This document shows positions 11,959-27,700 of a DNA stretch of 64,000 nt, in pieces. Position 1 is the first letter of the stretch. Each line of letters begins with the position of its first letter. Source of the DNA: Paralvinella palmiformis (Eukaryota > Annelida > Polychaeta > Terebellida > Alvinellidae); contig JAODUP010000569.1 of assembly GCA_025642065.1 (NCBI GenBank), forward strand, positions 248,001-312,000, given 5' to 3'. The notes under the pieces were generated by a model. It did not search any database and had not been told where the DNA came from. It saw only the letters and a list, made by a program, of their open reading frames with translations. The position numbers were made by a program, and so were the translations under genes.

Positions 11959-14684
11959 GTAAGTTGTGTATCCAAACTGTTGAGCAAGAAAACGAACTTA
12001 GTTTTATTCCTGTGTTATTTGTTTTAGAACAATGGAGATTATAATTATAAACAACCAGAATGTTAAATATTATACAGCATCTCCATGGGTCTTTTCCCAG
12101 CACCATTGCATGTACTAAGTGCCTTTGATATGACATAAAGCCAGGAGTTGATGATCAGAATGGTCACTTTGATCCCTTCAAATCATTGTTGTGCCTTAGG
12201 AGGTCCCTCTATGACCTGGCTGGTGCAGTGGTGGCACATTTGTCCACATATTTATAGCACCCGGATTCAAACCTGACTGGACTGTCAGAAAGTTGTTTCA
12301 TCTTTCACTTCACCTCATTGCCTTTGGATGTTGCTTGGCCAATTTTATTAAACCTTATTCTGATGAATATGTTTTATCATTTTGTTAAGTTTGATTGAAT
12401 GCAATGTTTTACATAAGAATGTATAAAAATCATAATTTCATGTTTGTTTTCTGGAGCTTCAATTATTAAATTTAATGTAATGGTCTGTGCCAGTAAAGGA
12501 GACTCATATTGCCTATAATTTATTGCTTCTTCATAAGGAAAATATGACATGCTCAGGAGAGAAAACTGTAGTAAAATAAAAAACCATTGGCTACAGTAGT
12601 GCCTTTTCAGAGATTTTAACCACTACACTATCATTATGAGTAAGATATTATATGCCCTATCTTCCTGTGTGTGTGTGTGTGTGTGTGTGAACTAAATAAT
12701 GAGTTCTAACTTGTGTCATCTGTTGCTTTAGATGCTAGTAATAGACAGTCGTTCCTTCTTGGAGTACAATACGTGTCACGTAAAGAATGCCATTAACGTG
12801 TGCTGTTCCAAGCTTGTTAAGCGACGGCTCCAGCATGACAAGGTAAAATAAGTGGAAACATATCAATTATGCATGAAGACATCTGTGATTGACTATGCTT
12901 GAATTCTAAAACTCAGCAAGCACTGTAATTTATTTTCCTAGCTTTACATGCACAAAACGTTCTTGTTTCCTAGGTGTCAGTGAAGGACTTGTTGACTCAA
13001 GCATGTCGACTCGATCCAGAAGAATACTATGACATAATTGTCTATGACCAGTGTAGTACCAGCACTGACCAGTTGGCATCAGATTGTTTCCTGATGGTAC
13101 TACTCAGCAAACTAGTCAAAGTATTCCACAGTGTTGTCCTGTTAAAAGGTTAGTTTACTTTGGTTGTTTTTATATAAGAACCAGTAATTAGAAGTGCTTC
13201 ATGACTTTTATAACTTACTTTATTATAATATTGTTGTGTTTTAGGGTCTGTTCCCTGATAATGTACTGTTGCATAGCTTTTATTTCTGAGTCTTAGCCCA
13301 ATGATGGCTAGGTTTCATCAGAAAACAGGCTTAAATGCTGTCCGTTCAGGCTAGATGAAATGCTCACAACAGATGGGCATTAAGTTAGCATAGGTTTTAG
13401 GATTGATTCCGAAGAAATATGTTTGAATGTTTCCAGTTGATGGTCTTTTGTTACTTACCTTCAGAAGTTTTGGGCCAGCACTTTAGCTCAATATATCACC
13501 ATTGTTGTCCTGGACTGCTTTGAAACTCCATTTATTGTAATTCGGGTTCTGTTTTAGTTTGGCCCATAGCCAATAAGGTGAACAAAACCGTTCTTTACGC
13601 AGCAGGAAGTAAACTACAAGAAAAATGGTGGTGGTGCAGAATAATAAGTTGGCATATTTTATGTTCTTTAAAATGTGCTGGATATTATTCACAATCATAG
13701 ATTTGCTTATAATGCTGAGTATGAGGATTATCTGAAGAACTTTCATTTATACAAAATACTGTCTTTGGCAGTAACTACTGATCTGGAGAATAATTAATAT
13801 CCATTTCATACATTTAAATTTTGCTGCTAAAATAATATTGTATAGGAAGAAATTTGTTACTAAAAATTGAGCCGTAGATTTATAATATGAAATTGGTGTA
13901 TCTCCATCCTCTTAGTCTGTCTGTTGATTTCCTGAGCATTTGTGTTAGATTGTTAACCTTTGAAGGTGAAGAAATCAATATTTGAGAGTTAGCAGATTTC
14001 TTCCTGTACAATATTAAACATAGTTTTTATCCTGCATGTCTTTGTCTGCAGAAATACTTCCATTTTTAAAGTGCCAAAAGGGGGGAAAGTAGATATGATA
14101 TAGTATTTTTTAATCTTTAGTTCTGTAAGTGTGTTTTGTTACTGGTAAAAACTTCTGGTAACAAATAGCATTTTCTCACTATGATGAAGACGTATCATTT
14201 TACTAGTTACAAAACTAACTGTGCCCAGTTTCAGTCTGTATAGTAACAAGTTCTGGTCAATTAATATCTTGTTCCTATTATGAACAATGTGTCAAACACA
14301 TTTTGCTGAGTCATGTCACTATTAGATCACTTCTGACAGGTTATCAGTGTGTATGTGTGTGCTAGCATAAATTTATAAGATGTTATACATATCAGCACGT
14401 TCTTGTGCAGTTAAAACAGTGCCCAGACAAAACACCTGCCTTTTTTCCTGCATCATCAAGGCTATGAATAAAACATTTCAGCCTTTCAGTTAAGTGTCTA
14501 CTCATAGTCTTTTATCATGTTTGTTGTGCTATTTGTGGCTCAGTTTTATACATAGATGTCCATCACAGGTAGCTGAATACAGATTCACTTAGTAATCACT
14601 GAGGGTACAGTACTTCCTTAACCAAGATCAAGTGGTCTATTTTTCTATAATGTGGTAAATATGTAATATGGTAAAGATTCGTCT

Positions 14685-14728
<44 letters not shown>

Positions 14729-15605
14729 AACATACTTTGAGATCGTAATCACTTCACATTCCACTTATTCATTCATTTTAAATATTATCAGACGAGTTTA
14801 AAGAGCAACATAAAGAATCTTATAACAGACCTATGTTGATTATCAGTCTTAGCTATTTCTGATCTAGAGAAGTATATTTACTAAACTGTACACCTTTATA
14901 TAATTTAACCACCAAACAATAAAACTATATGTATTTCACATCAGGGAGTGTTTACTTGCATGTTAGCAGACAGCATATTTAGGTTGAGGTGAAATATCTG
15001 GTCATTGAAAGTATAAACAGAGAAATTTTAATATTCCACCTAAGTGATAAAATGTTTTTAAAGCTAGTGAGTGTTCATGGTCACACATTAATATGCATCT
15101 AAATTTGTTAGCAAATACTAAACCATCCATTTGGTGATGATATTTAATGCTTGTAGGCATTGATTCAAGCAAATACAGCCCTATATATATATTACATATA
15201 ACCAGAACAAAAGCAACTTGGTGCATAACCAAACTTTGTACCTTTGCCCTTTTAGTGTCCACCTGTAAATAACATATATCTTATGTAGTTTTATGATCAG
15301 TGTTACCCATGTCACCAAGTTGATACTGATGTCATCATATTATGTATTCAATTTAATGATTTTACAATGACTTCACCAATAGAATAGATTCGTTAGAGCA
15401 TGTTTTTTGTCTTTGTTGACCCATGTACTCGTTACAGGGTGATATTAGCATGTACATATAGGTTTTCTGTTTGTTCATTTTATTCCAGTGCAGAATTTTT
15501 TACCAGTGTAAAACTAGAAGGATATTACTGGCATGAGGAATGCTATAGTCTTCAATTTGTTGACTAGCATTTAAAAGGCTGCTAGTGTGTATGAAGAATT
15601 GTAGG

Positions 15606-15645
<40 letters not shown>

Positions 15646-18600
15646 ACATACATCCCTTATTCACTGTTAAATTATTGTATTGTATAATTCTGTTTACATA
15701 GACAGAATTCTACATGCATAGATTTATATGTGTACGTACACATTTGTGCTGAACATTAATTACTGGTCTTAATTGTCATTATAGAAGCACTGTGGTTCTA
15801 GTGGTCTCCTTTTTGACATTTTACTAGTTTCCATCTACAAGTTATAACTACACGCTGTTGAACAATGATGTATCATCAATTTCCAGTTATTAAGCTGTAA
15901 ATTAAGTAGAAATAGTCCTTCTGTGTATAGATAAAACAGGATTTCATGCTTTATATTCACCATCTGACTAGCCAGATATGAGTGCTGACTATGCTGAATA
16001 TTATATTTCCACAACAATGCCAGGAATGCCAAGTCCAGATCAAACCTGGACTCCAGTGAAGAAAAATCCCAACCAGGTTTCCCTGACATTCCCTAGGTGG
16101 AGGCACTCGTATCAAATAAGCTCCCTTTGGACCAAACGCAGCCATAGTCATCCACCCAGTCAGACACTGGTATTCTAGTAGTTAGGGAGTGCTAAGTCAA
16201 ACAGAATGGTTGTCATAGAAACACAGGTCAAATTTACGTCATGGGAAAGTTTCCGCGTTTTATTTGAATCGTACACGGCAGTCTGAAAATAATCATGACA
16301 AAACTGTTTGACATTACATCAGCATCTGTCAAGCCTGTGTTTATGATTCATACCTATGACATATCATAACTCAGTTTGTCCTTGTCACAGGGATTCAAGG
16401 ATTCTAAACTGGATATATCTTTTAAGTTGGAGATCATCAATTAACCAGCACATCTTTTTCCTTGTATGTTTAACTTATTGTATGCAGCTTATCGATGTGA
16501 TGGGTTTTTTTGCAATGTGCGTGGTGGTGGTGCTGTTACAGTGATCATAGAGCAGCATGGTGATCAAAACACTCAGCTGTGGCCTGGATTACATAGTTGT
16601 GTATTCAAACGTCGACCACCTGTTGTGCTCCCCTATTGATGTGTAATAATCATTAAAATATGGCACAGGTTGTGACAGCCACAATCGGTAAACATAACAC
16701 AGGATAATGTGCATTGCCTGCAAAAGCAGGTTGCGTTATTTGTCTGTTTTCAACATACTCCGGCCTGAGCACGTTATTGTTTACAGATATGACTCATGGG
16801 CCTATTGGGTCTGTTAATTATGGCGTGTATGATTGTATATTTTTGGTAGAACGGTGCACAACTATAGTTCTGATTAGGTTTCGGCTTCTTGTTGTTTTAT
16901 GTTGCATTATTTCTGCGGGAAGCATTTGCTAGTAAGGCTAGTCACAGCTGTGAATCATCAGATGTAACAAGCTGATAGGTTTTAGTGAATATATTTCCAC
17001 GTTTTATTTCATTTTTGTGTGACATATACGTTTATAATGTTTTGTCCTGTCATGTCACAGCTAGTTCTATTTTTGATTGATGGGTAACATTACACCTGTG
17101 GCGTATGCATAAATTATTGCTTCATTCAATATTAAATACATATGAAAACACACACATTCACGCATTGAAAAATGGTTCTGGAGAGATATTGCATGTCTCA
17201 GCAGGAAAAGTCACTCTTTTTCTTTGTGTTCCCTGATGAATCATGCACATATTGTATTCATGATTTGTGATCTATACAGTGTCTTTTCACACATTGCTAA
17301 AGCACATGAACACCATTCTCCTGTTCCTGGTATCTTCATGTGGACTGTTATAATAATGTACATGTCTTCAGAAAAGTGCTTCATACTAAGAGAAACCCCA
17401 ACGTTATAAAGCTGATCAGTTTCCAGGTGATTGTTGTGACTCGAGCTAACATGAAATGTGACATCTATCCAGTAATGAAACCACTTAAGCGATGACTCAG
17501 CATTAATTGTTGGCACAACGCTTGTCCTGTTCAGCCCATTCACACCCTCCCCCCAAACAGTAGGCATTTTTTGTTTGCGCATTTATCAAGAGTACGAGTA
17601 ATGCTTCCATTTTTAGCCAATAAGTGAGCAAAATGGCTTGATTAAGTGACACATATTGATTTAGAAAATTGTCTATTTACTTCATGATGTACATTTTTTC
17701 CTGTAATTTGGTTTATAATTAATTTGGTTAAAATACAATAATTATTAATGACTGCTGCATATCATTAGCATTTGAATTAGGGTATTCACAACTTTTCTGG
17801 ACTATATGTTATATGATGATATTAAAATGTATTTATTGGAAATCTGTTGAGACCGAATATATGTCTATAGTTTGTGTGATTTTATTCAAACTGGCTTGTG
17901 CATGATTTAAAGATGAATTGAGTGCGGACTGGCTGGGCGAAGTACTCGTTATCTGAAGTTTTTTGATGAGCTCGGAGCTTTCTTACAGGTGACTCAGGGT
18001 TGATTAACTTGGTTTGAGGAAAGCTGTCAGTGTAGGTTTTCTTGGAGCTAGTGTAAAACTGTAATCCTGCTCGGTATGGTGTCATTGTCCTGTGGTTATA
18101 ACAGGAAGTCACAGCCACTGCCTGGAGATGGGCAGAATAATAAGTAGAGTGAGTCACCAGCAGTGCCTGCAGTCTGCCTGCTTGTAGCATCACTCATGAC
18201 AAAGGCAGTATATACCGTGTGTGTGTGTGTGTCCCTTACTCCCGATACAAACCTGAACACGGCCATCTGGCCAGGCAGTATGCTTCAGTAAGCCTGTCTT
18301 TGTTCGGATTTCATTCAACAGGCGCCCATTTTTGCACCTAACATCCAGCGACATGTACCGGCGTCACACCAGAATTCGTCTTCTACGTTCACATTATAAT
18401 TGATGAAGGAAGTTCAGTCTGTATATAAATGTTCAAAGCCTGCCATCACTGAATGCGTTGGCCACCGGGCGTGCTAATTAAATCAAGGGAACAGCGCTTA
18501 ATTTTGAATTATATTTCAGATTATGTTAATCTGTTCCCTAATGGTGACTTTCACCAGAGTGATAAGAAGACGTTTCAGGTTAAGATGTAGCTCTTGCTAC

Positions 18601-21600
18601 CTCCACTGGTTTTTGTCTTGTTAATTTCCGTCCATTATGACACTGCGTTAAGGGTATATGAGTGCTGGCTTGCCCAGACATTAACTCAGCATTATATTTC
18701 ATTGCATCGAGCGAGCCCTGGGAGTGCTGCTGTCGAAGCTGCAACGAAAGCATGTTTGACATCGGGGTGGGGGGTGGGGATAGTCGGCTTTGCACCATCT
18801 AATGGCACTTCACTTGACGGTAATTAGGGGATTATTATGACTCACGACCGTCCATTCTTCTTCCCCGCTGATGGCCAACCCTGGCCCGTTCACACTTGGC
18901 TTATCGTGGACAGAAGCGCCACGGAGACAATGGCCGTATCTGTCACCATTATGACAACAGTGTACTTTTCGTTATTGCGGCCGGCTAATTACACCTTGAT
19001 GCTTGCCGTTCTCCGATAGATGCTCTGGCCACGAGACGCATTGTTATTAATTAACTTGAGCCGAAATGTTTCCACTTGAGTGTGCGCGGACAGTGGCAGA
19101 GGGGACCGTAATTCAATCAGGACTATTGGAGACGATGATTCATCCCCATCGTCCCCTATCTCCGCCGGCTATCAGAGTGCCCGCAGAAGAAGCGGTCGGT
19201 ACGCGATGGGCTGAAAACTGTTCGCGGACAGAAGGCGATAATGTGGAAAATACGTCGTCATCGCCGGATAGCGGCGTCCAGCTCTGGCCAGTCTCCGGGC
19301 CGTGCTGCATTCCTTCACAGAGTCTAGGCCGCCTCTCAACGTACCCCCAAGATCCTCGGGGAGTCATTATCTATTCCACGTCTTCGTGCTCGTAGTGCGT
19401 TGCTTAAAACAGGGAGGCATTTCTTCCTCTGTCTGCACGCTGCCTTAGTCACCATGACCTCGGCCTAACCCGCCTTGTAACACAGGTGACCCTTACCAAG
19501 AGCCTGCTGTCACCTCGGGCTTAGCATTATGGAACATCCAGCATCGGGGATGATTCATCATCGCCGGCACCATCAAGGACACAGGAAGTGTTGTGTGGCT
19601 ATCTATAGCGCGCTGAACTGTTCATTAAATAATGGCATTCTATGATAAGGCATTACTTTTATTGCCCTCCAAAATACAATACGCCGCCATAATGAAGCCG
19701 GGACATAGGCCTGGCTATAATTTGTCCTATAGTGGTTTCCCTTTTGTAGGACGAGATGGATTTACTGAGTTATAATTGTTAATAAGCATGCCATCTAATC
19801 GCCACTATTTGTTTTAGTTAATTCGTTATTTAGCGTGTCTTTGTGTTGTGTCATTAGAGCTATTAACCTCAGACTAGTTAATTATGGGCGCTTACCCTAC
19901 AGGAACATTACATTTACAGCAGCTAGTATAACACAGCATTCATGCATGCCTGATAGAGAGAGAGAAAGGGAGAAATGCCACACATAGACAGATAGCTTTA
20001 CGTGAGCTGTGATACCTCCCAGCTAAACATAATAATATTTATGCTTTTCCAAACTAAATAAAATTAGTTATCAGAGGATCAGTTTGTGTAATATTGAATC
20101 AGGATCATATTAGACGAAGTACAGTGCTAGTCTTTGAATACGTTCACTTGGTGCTAGATTGACTCGGCTTATAAGGATATGTCACAATGTCTCGAATTTA
20201 AGTTTTAAAAAAATTAAGAATATAATGCGCGGGGTTTTTCTCATTGCAATGATCACTCCTCTGATAGGGTGCGGCACACACACACACACATGACCCATTA
20301 CAGCATAAAAGCAGCAATGTGTTCTGTGGTTTTTTAAATTTATATTGTATTCGTCTTTTATGTGCAGGCAATAAATGAGATGTATGTTGCAGTTGAGTCA
20401 TAATCGCAAAGATGCCTTTACGTTGGTATAAAGTTATCAGGGAGTTCGGTTACCAAAGTGAAGTACAAGTCTGTTAGGCTGACACCAAGGAGGAAGTGTC
20501 TAAACTGCGTCTGTACTGTTTTAGGTTTAGTGCTTATTGGTGGATAGTATGATGGGGGGGGGGCTGCCTAAAATCAGTGGTCTTTAGTAATATTTAATAA
20601 TAGTCACAAAATGTAATTAGTGCCGCCTCTTTTGGATCACTTATAATGGTATGAAGGAAGATACAGTGAGTCAACAAAATACCATGGCGACAATTATTCA
20701 TCAGGAAGGGTTGTAAATGTAATGCAGTTACGTTATAGTGAGCTAATGTGAACCTGGGTAGTATTATATATTTTGTTTATGAATTAAATTTCTCCAAAAT
20801 TGTTACCGGTACAGGGCCAATAACTCACTTGTAGATTTTAAGCACTGCTAAAATAGGATTAATTGTGATATACTATGGGGAAATCCTTCATATTGTACAC
20901 CAGAATCGAATAGTGAGGTCTGGTACACAATGTGCCAGAGGGAGGAGTAAAAATGTAATAATAGAAAATAAAATTATTTTCAAATGTTAAATTTTCTGGT
21001 TAACAGATCTAATAAAACACAGGAAATCTTAATGAAATCATTAACCTGTTACAGGCATGTGATCAAATTGGAGAGTTATTAATGGAGGAGAAATGTTACT
21101 AAGTGGTATACAGGCACAAATAAACTTGTTAACGTCTCAGTGTCACTTAACAGATTACCTCCAACGTTTTCCATTCTAAACCCAGAGTGGGCGCCTCCGT
21201 GGTCTAACTGGTAACGCGTTCGATCACAGATCACTATCACCTAAGTTTGAATCTTGGCGTGGTCATATATGAAGGATGTTTCATCTTTGACTTCGCTTCA
21301 TTACCTTTGGAGGTTACTTGGCTCATTTAGCCTACCGTGTGCACAAAAGTGACAGTAAAACATCTATCATTATCTAAAACTAGAATCGACCGAGACAGGG
21401 TGGTGTGGGGGAGGGAGTACGAGATACTACAAAAATGGAGTAAAGTAAGATCATTGTTTGTTATGTCGCTATATGTGTGTACAGGGGTGTATAATCACCT
21501 GTATGTTGAGAACGAGTTAAATCAGTGTGGAATGACAAAACCTCATCAGTAACTTGTCAGCTCAGCAACATGCAAGTGGTGACAGATGAAGAATTTATTG

Positions 21601-24600
21601 ATCTCTGATGGCTGATGTATAATATCACACTTACCTAGCAGCTTCTGGACTGTTTTTTTTTCGTTCTAGTTATATGGTTTCTTAGTATCAGTCCAGAAAT
21701 ACATCTCGACTAATCATTCTTTATGCTTCTTTTTTATAACGCACTGATCACCTGCAATATATCTATATGCGGATTTAATTTATAATTTTTGTGCTAATGT
21801 AAACGTTATTTGAGTTACCAAAAATCGTAGTGAAACATTTCAAAAAATGGATATTATTTGCCTAACAAGCAGCCTTCTTAAACCATCGGGTGTGAAAAAT
21901 AAATTTTCACGATGTATTTCTGATTTACATTGGTAACCTTTTCCACAAAGTGGAGACTGCTACACTAAATGATCTGAAATTTGGTTATGGCTTCAATAAC
22001 AACAAAGCTAATAAGACGAAGAGAAACACCCTCCAAATGAATACAGCTGTTTAAGTGATCTATCTACTGATAACTAATCCACTTCCTCTTCGCTTTGTTT
22101 CAACCATTTTTTCCCCCTTCTAATTATTATTTCTTCTAATATTAATTAAGAGCTGACATCATCAGTTCCTATCATCAAGCTTATAAACAACGATCTGACT
22201 TGGTCTACTTTCACTCTAGTCTGGCTCGAGCCAGTCAGTTGACTGACCCTCGTTACTCACCACTTGGAAGGCAGGACGATTAATAACTGGGGTCAGTCAA
22301 GTGCGCTAACAGTCTGTTTATAATGGCTTTGTGGTAAACCGCAACTATCTGAGACTACTACGGCTCTCTCTCTCTCTCTCTCTCTCTTATGTAGGGGAGT
22401 CTGTCTGATGTTGAGTAACGGATACGTTATACAAGGGATGTAGAAATTAGCTAACAATGCTTCCCAGCTTTGCTGTATATTAAGGTGTGGTCTACTACTG
22501 TGACTTTGAACATTGTTGTCTGGTTTTAACAAATCAGAAATGCTTCTTAAACATTCCGTGCACTTTTTATGAAGAATAGTATTATTGCTTAATATAGTAT
22601 TAAAACCTTTTTTAACAACTCCCTTTCAGCCCAGATTTAGTTCTTTATCTAAAACACTGGTTATAAATCGATATACGGTATATGTAGTTCTGTGGGTTGT
22701 AAGATGTAGTATTTCACAACCTTCAATGACATTAAACATAATATAGTTTACTATTTCCTGTTATGTTAGGACATGCCATATTATGTTATGTCAATGTATG
22801 TAGACGTGTCTTCTAAAATATTGTACTATTTTATAATAGTATGGGTTTTTTCTTCTTCTTTTTGCAGTTTTATTTTAAGGTACACTAATTGGTTTCTTGT
22901 AGTAACAGTGCAGTGACTTCATTAAAAATACATCAAGTTTGTTTATCTTTTTAACAAAATTATGGTTATTTTGACTGTATCTAAGATATGAAAGATATAT
23001 TTAGACTCTCACTGTCAAAACTCTGACAAGTTAGACCTTGGATTTTTTATTAAACTCCCAGAATATGTTATAGTATCCGGGACAGATCTAATCCAGGAAG
23101 TGCTATTTGTGTACCTGGAAGAGATTCTGCTTAAGATTCACCTTTCTGGCACTTAAGGAATCCTTGGCATGCAGCCCATTGGCTACAGCTGCAGGCAGAA
23201 AGGATTACACATACTTGATTACGGCTGAAATAGTAATAGCTTCAACTACTGGAATAAGTAACCAAAAAATATTATAAAAGCAGCTGATTTTTTCCAAGTA
23301 CATTTTTAAATCTTCTTCTAATGACTTCTTTTGTTCTGGAGCATTTATAACCTTTTTAAATTCTACTTGAAAGACCTTCATCTCCCTGTCTACCACAAAA
23401 CATTGTTGGAATATTGGTGAAAAATAAAAATAAATTTCCCATTAACTCGAGTAGACTCAGAACTGGATTTAATCCAGTAGGGTGTGGTGCATCCGGTAGA
23501 TTATGATATCATACACTGTTGTTTATGGTATTGTCTGAGTGATTTTCTGGATCTACTTTCGTCATGGTTTGCATAGAAATCGGCGCTTTTCCAGGTAATG
23601 TTTACACTGAGGGAAATAGCTCTAGAATGCCGTAGTCGTCTAGTAGTGGCATTGTACGTCATGCATGTGTCTGTCGTGATTGAAATTCCGATATTTCTAA
23701 GAACACGTCTAATTTTATTAGTGATCCTAAAACAGTTATCACAGTTTGGTGGCAGATGATGGTCATAGTCTTCCAAGGATTCGGTAAATGTCAGTCAGAA
23801 TGTAACCTAGGTGACCATCAAACTTTGATGTTATATTTTTATCAATGGCTTTTACATTTTAAACTTGTTAGTAAATGGACGGTTTAGTAAAACTATCATT
23901 CCAAATTTTGCGTTGTTTAAATTGTTTTGATACATCCATTATATACTAAGTGTTGAGTTATCTGCCTTGTATCAGCGGCTTTTAAATTAACCTAGATTAA
24001 AGTTATTCTGGTGATTAATACACTGATTTGGTATAAGCGGGCTTAAGCACGGCTCTCTATGGCGAATAGACACTGGTCCGAATCCATCAGTCCATAACAA
24101 GACAGGACCACACAGCGTTCTGGCGTCTCGGGCTGTGGTACAGCCAGGTACAGAGGTTATCTAGGGAACATTCCACCTCGCCGATATCCTAGAATATGTT
24201 TAAAGGCTAGAACCAACACGCGCGCTGTAACTTGATGCCCACCTAATGCCGCTCAGGTCAATTACCTAACAAAACTGTTCTGCCCCCAAAACAAATAAAT
24301 CCCGAACAAAAAAATTATTCTATTCAAATATTGAGTTATAGCGATGGTGATCAAATGGCTGTCGATTGTCGAATAAATGTGGGTCATTTGTGTGTATGAG
24401 ACGATCTTTGTATCCACACCTACTTCAATCTGGTCAGTTTTATTTTATTGAATACTAGTAGATAAATGATCATCAGTTGACATCCTCAAAAATTACTCTC
24501 TTAAGCTTCTTATATTAGGCGTATTATAAAAAATAAACTTCTCTCTCCGTGTGTGTGTGTGTGTGACTGTTTTATAATAGGTGTGGGTTGAATCTTTGAA

Positions 24601-24732
24601 GGAGTATCCACTAGTACTTATGCTAGACCACTCACCTGAGCTTGTCGCTATATTAAGGTCTAATCTAGGATTTATAGCTAGATGAATGAGATATTTATAG
24701 AACTTATCAGTCAATATTATATTATTATTGGG

Positions 24733-24781
<49 letters not shown>

Positions 24782-27700
24782 TGTCCATTGTAACCCCCAC
24801 TCTCATGATGATGTCTACGGCAAACATTTACTAAGGGGGGTGTTGTATTTATTGATGCAGTATGAGTCATAGAGACATGCTGGTGATGAATGCCATCTGG
24901 TTGAAGTTCATCACACCGTTGTCTTACTTTGTAGCAGCTTCATCTTATTTTCTACTGCCATATCTGCCTATCACGATCGACATTGACATTGTCTATGCAG
25001 CATCAGAATCATTCTAAACAATGTTGTGCTTTTCTGCAATTTTGAAATAATTATTTGGTCTAGAATAGTTATGCTAGATTTTATATATTATTGATAGAAA
25101 CATTGCAGTAAATGGTAACTGGTTATTAAATAATTTCATCTTTTATAATAAAAAAGACTAACTATGTATGTATTATGTTGATACATTTTTATATAATTAC
25201 TGATTTACCAGCATATGCTCTACTGTTTTAATTGGCAGTAATTGACTTTAATAATTTTCTCAATAATAATTTTATTACTTAGATATATTTTTTTTAACAG
25301 AACACGTCTCATACACGGAAAGTTTTGTGAGTCAACAAGATGAACTTGCTAGTCTGATATGAGAATCTTGATTTTTTTTCATTTCAAACGCTTTGTTTGT
25401 GCAAACAAAATCTGGCGCACTAAATAAACGTGTATATGCAGGTTTCTTTTTTGTGATGCGTGTGAGTCATGGCAGGAGACGACATGCTGTATTTCCTGGT
25501 TTCCTATATGATAAGTCGGTCTCCCATATCCTGTTACAAGGGGAAATTAACAGATAAGCCACTTCACTGTTAGGTGACGGAGGTAGGGGAACAGATTAAA
25601 TGAGTCACCCACATGATGGGAAAGTTTACAGAACCGTAAGTGCACTAGGAAGCGGGCAGTGGGTTCTCTCTCTGTGTGTGTATGTGTGTGTGTGCGTCTA
25701 TAGAAGCAAGCCTTTGCACAAAACTTCCCCGTGATCGGCCACATGTTGAAGCCACTAATTTATTATCACACGGTGAAATGTTTGATGGGGGGTGGCGTAT
25801 TTTGCAGATGTTTGGCCGCGTGGGGTTGCTTTTTTGACAGATGGTCTCTAAAATCAAAGGAACCCGTCATTGAGCGGTTACTCCCTCAATTATAGCTCAA
25901 GTACTTATTGTGATGTTTCCCCCGAGCACTGAGTCACCCGGTTGTATTATTTGAGGAGCTGGCGCCCGAACGGTGCTAACTGAACGAGGATCCATTCTGT
26001 GTTGCCTTTTACGATAGATTCGCGGCGTTAACCAGTGATATAACCAGCCCCGCTGAATGCTGGGAATTTGTTTCTCGCCTCCCATTGGATGGCTTGCTTA
26101 GCAACAGAGCCCCATGGCCATGTGTGTTTGTTTGGGGACCGGGTGTTTGTTGGCTGGGGGGGGGAGCTCTCCGCTATCTGGTCCAGGCTGGCTGTAAACA
26201 TGGCATGGTGCTGCTGCTGCTGCGTAGCGAGAGGATGAGTCATCATCGGCGGCGAGACCAATAAGTCGTTTTGCTGAAGCAGCCAGCCCCCAGTAATCGG
26301 AGGCTTACACCGAGCCATTGATGGGGACATGACTCGAGGAGCGGGCACTTGTTGGCTTGCCCGGTGCCTGGCGCCATCGACCAACTTTGCCCCGTGACGT
26401 AAATTGTCAAATTTTCTTGGCATTGAGGTCGGAAAACTACGTTGTTGTGGCGGTGCATTGTTCGCAATCTCGTCATCGGCTACAAATGTTGAGGTGGGAT
26501 AAGCATGCCAGGAATCTGGGAAAAATCGCCTCCCAAGTTATGTCTATGTCGTGATTCCGTATACCTGTGCTGTATAGCATAATACGGGACCTACTATAGA
26601 GCTTTCATCTAACACAGCATTGGCTCGGAGTAGTCCTGAGTTATCACGACACCATACAGCACGGTGATCCATACCTATCCGGATACAATTTTTTTTAATT
26701 ATTTGTACAAGTTTGTGTTTTGACTTGGTTAGCACACAAGACGACGCGGCTTACCTGACCACGATGTGATCTTATCGATCGAGATTTTACCTGTGTGACG
26801 TGTCTGTCATCTTGGCGCAAAGCTTCTCCGCGCTTTGTTTCACGCCAACAGTTCGTCATTTTCCAGCTATAGATTGACTGTCACCTTAGCGACACGTAAC
26901 CATGGCAGCGAGCCTGGATGCTTAAATTGACCGGTGTACCACCGTTGTGTGTCCCTGTGAGTATTGACCAAACTATTGGAGTATAGTGTTCCGATTGATT
27001 AGTCACGATGGTGACAGCGAGGAAATTCTCTCGCCTTCTGACCTATCAATGGCCGATAATTGACTCGTGATTCATGCTCATAAGCCGCTGATCGTTATTT
27101 GTCTAGTCGGGATCGTTTAGGTTTTTATTAGATATTGCGCTGCACTTCATTACCCCCGAGACATCTCTACCACTGGTGTGAGTATCGTCGCCGTGTGACA
27201 CACACACACACACACAGGGTGATACCAGTGCTGATTGTTGACACATACTGTGAGTAAGCACGCTTATCACACTTGCTTGCATCAAAAGGCATCATACACC
27301 ATTAAAATTGGTTCTTCAGGTGCCTCTCCTCGTGCCGTCTAATGACTCTATGTATACCATAGCCATATCCGTCTGTGATGATCCTACACAGCCTGGCTCT
27401 CTTAACTAAAATAGTATATACTTGGTCTAGAATGTTTTTGGACGCGAGCCAGATTTAGATCAGCTGTAGGGAAGCGAACGCACCGGCAGACTGACTTGTG
27501 TGCGTGCGTGTCCAGTGAGTCATCGTGACTACACTAGTCTGTCATATAGGGTATTGTGACTGTTGTTGTTGTTGATTCAACTTTGACGCAGATGACGATT
27601 ACCATGAGTTGTGTGTAATGAATGACCTGTAGGCAGTGTGGTGCTGGTGTTTGCCGGGTAATCACTTGCCCTTAAGTTGGCTGATCACTGCCTACTGTGG

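Noticed and set aside
15978..16178. 66-codon ORF beginning MSADYAEYY
   Set aside because: No splice signals in phase with DUSP and a stop just where repeat-like sequence ends; no family match recognised.
19066..19395. 109-codon ORF in the GC-richer island
   Set aside because: GC bias lengthens chance ORFs on both strands here; composition is not protein-like and there is no splice context.
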